Below, one piece after another: positions 26,226-26,936 of a DNA stretch of 26,936 bases (positions are counted from its first letter, which is position 1; each line of letters opens with the position of its first letter). Under the pieces are notes generated by a model. It searched no databases. It saw only the letters and a program-made list of their open reading frames with translations, and was not told the DNA's origin. The translations under genes and the position numbers were made by a program. The stretch is from Acidobacteriaceae bacterium. Lineage in GTDB: Bacteria > Acidobacteriota > Terriglobia > Terriglobales > Acidobacteriaceae. The DNA is taken from assembly GCA_025462785.1 (NCBI GenBank), contig JAOAPG010000023.1:1-26936 (forward strand). The letters are read 5' to 3'.

Positions 26226-26936
26226 TGCGCTCCCCGGCCCAGCAACACGATCTTTACGGTCTGGAACATTATGAGCACGTCCAGCCCAATCGACGCATTC
26301 TTTATGTAAAAGAGGTCGTACTGAAGTTTTTCCTTCGCGTCTTCTACAGTGTTGCCGTACTTATATCTGACCTGCGCCCATCCAGTGATACCAGGACGAA
26401 CCATGTGCCGAACGCCATAGTATGGGAGCTCGTGCGTGAGCCACTGGACAAACTCGGGACGCTCCGGACGGGGCCCGACAAACGCCATATCGCCCTTGAG
26501 CACGCACCACAATTGCGGAATTTCGTCGAGTCGCGCACTGCGCAGGAACTTACCGGTCTTCGTGATCCGAGGATCGTCGTCGGTTGCCCACGTTGGTCCT
26601 GTATCCGCTTCGGCGTCCTGCCGCATGGTCCGAAATTTATAACAATAAAAGTGCTCGCCCCGGCGCCCGACGCGTTTCTGCCGGTAGAGTATCGGACCCT
26701 TTGAATCGAGCTTGATGGCCAGAATCACAAAGGGGGTAACTGGGAGCGCACAGACAAGTCCGACCAAGGAGACGGTGAAATTCAACACTCTTCGCAAGAG
26801 CCGGAAGCCACTGCTGAAGCGGAATCCCTTGGCGAAGATAATCCAACTGGGATAAAGGTTTTCGACTTCGATTCGGCCCGTAATTTTTTCCAGCCATGTA
26901 GTGGCTTCTTCGATATGTACGCCCTGCAAACGCAAT
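26222..26936 (-). CDS. Undecaprenyl-phosphate sugar phosphotransferase, EpsB_2-like; 5' end outside window
   Basis: The visible C-terminal 237 residues are a bacterial sugar transferase that starts the EPS repeat by moving a sugar-1-phosphate onto undecaprenyl phosphate. The sequence shows ITGRIEVENLYPSWIIF, typical of the PEP-CTERM-associated EpsB_2 group (TIGR03013, from memory), one membrane segment (LNFTVSLVGLVCALPVTPFV), then the catalytic block: SKGPILYRQKRVGRRG, CYKFRTM, KTGKFLRSARLDEIPQLW, VGPRPERPEF and RPGITGWAQV. The frame is open to the window edge; the TTG at 26935 is only the last codon in the window and is unlikely to be the start, since the family is about 460 residues with more membrane segments. 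It is the first visible gene of the - operon. Confidence 0.88.
   Translation of the reverse strand, partial: LRLQGVHIEEATTWLEKITGRIEVENLYPSWIIFAKGFRFSSGFRLLRRVLNFTVSLVGLVCALPVTPFVILAIKLDSKGPILYRQKRVGRRGEHFYCYKFRTMRQDAEADTGPTWATDDDPRITKTGKFLRSARLDEIPQLWCVLKGDMAFVGPRPERPEFVQWLTHELPYYGVRHMVRPGITGWAQVRYKYGNTVEDAKEKLQYDLFYIKNASIGLDVLIMFQTVKIVLLGRGAQ

Overview
This window is a dense, highly mosaic exopolysaccharide (EPS) biosynthesis and decoration locus from a bacterium. The gene set best fits an Acidobacteriota (Terriglobia-like) chromosome, but that assignment is only moderate because no rRNA or other marker gene is present. The set includes an EpsB_2-like initiating sugar transferase, a stp1-like family 4 glycosyltransferase, several asparagine-synthase-type amidotransferases, FemAB/GNAT-like acyltransferases and a YdcF-like protein. 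Together these match the EPS clusters that accompany exosortase/PEP-CTERM systems. No exosortase, PEP-CTERM protein, Wzx/Wzy or outer-membrane export gene lies in the window, so those functions are presumably outside it, most likely beyond the right edge.

Layout. (1) 1-3783, + strand: the 3' part of a FemAB-like GNAT, then two secreted proteins with signal peptides (a 297-aa beta-propeller-like protein and a 502-aa cysteine-rich protein of unknown function). (2) 3868-5858, - strand: a sulfotransferase and a polysaccharide deacetylase, coupled by an ATGA overlap. (3) 6031-9776, + strand: a four-gene cassette of VOC protein, FkbH-like HAD-IIIC enzyme, acyl carrier protein and GNAT-like transferase. 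This looks like a dedicated module that makes and transfers a small acyl group, possibly glyceryl. (4) 9791-11699, - strand: a FemAB-like protein and a second, different sulfotransferase. (5) 12118-16480, + strand: a heparinase II/III-type polysaccharide lyase and an amidotransferase, preceded by a good sigma-54 (-24/-12) promoter match. (6) 16504-26936, - strand: an eight-gene operon-like run, read right to left: sugar transferase (cut by the window edge), GT2, GT4, zinc-ribbon methyltransferase, divergent NodB-like protein, second amidotransferase, a double GT4 fusion, and a YdcF-like membrane protein. Three of its junctions are ATGA overlaps.

How the parts may work together (inference). 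The right-hand operon starts the repeat unit on a lipid carrier and extends it with at least four GT domains. The two amidotransferases may amidate uronic-acid carboxylates. The sulfotransferases, deacetylases, methyltransferase, FemAB-like enzymes and the ACP cassette would add or remove substituents. The lyase would cut the uronic-acid polymer. The expected product is an acidic, heavily modified EPS. The most unusual parts are the ACP-based acylation cassette, the double glycosyltransferase fusion, the lyase without a signal peptide, and the sigma-54 promoter in front of that lyase.

No tRNA, rRNA, CRISPR array, insertion sequence or attachment site was recognised.
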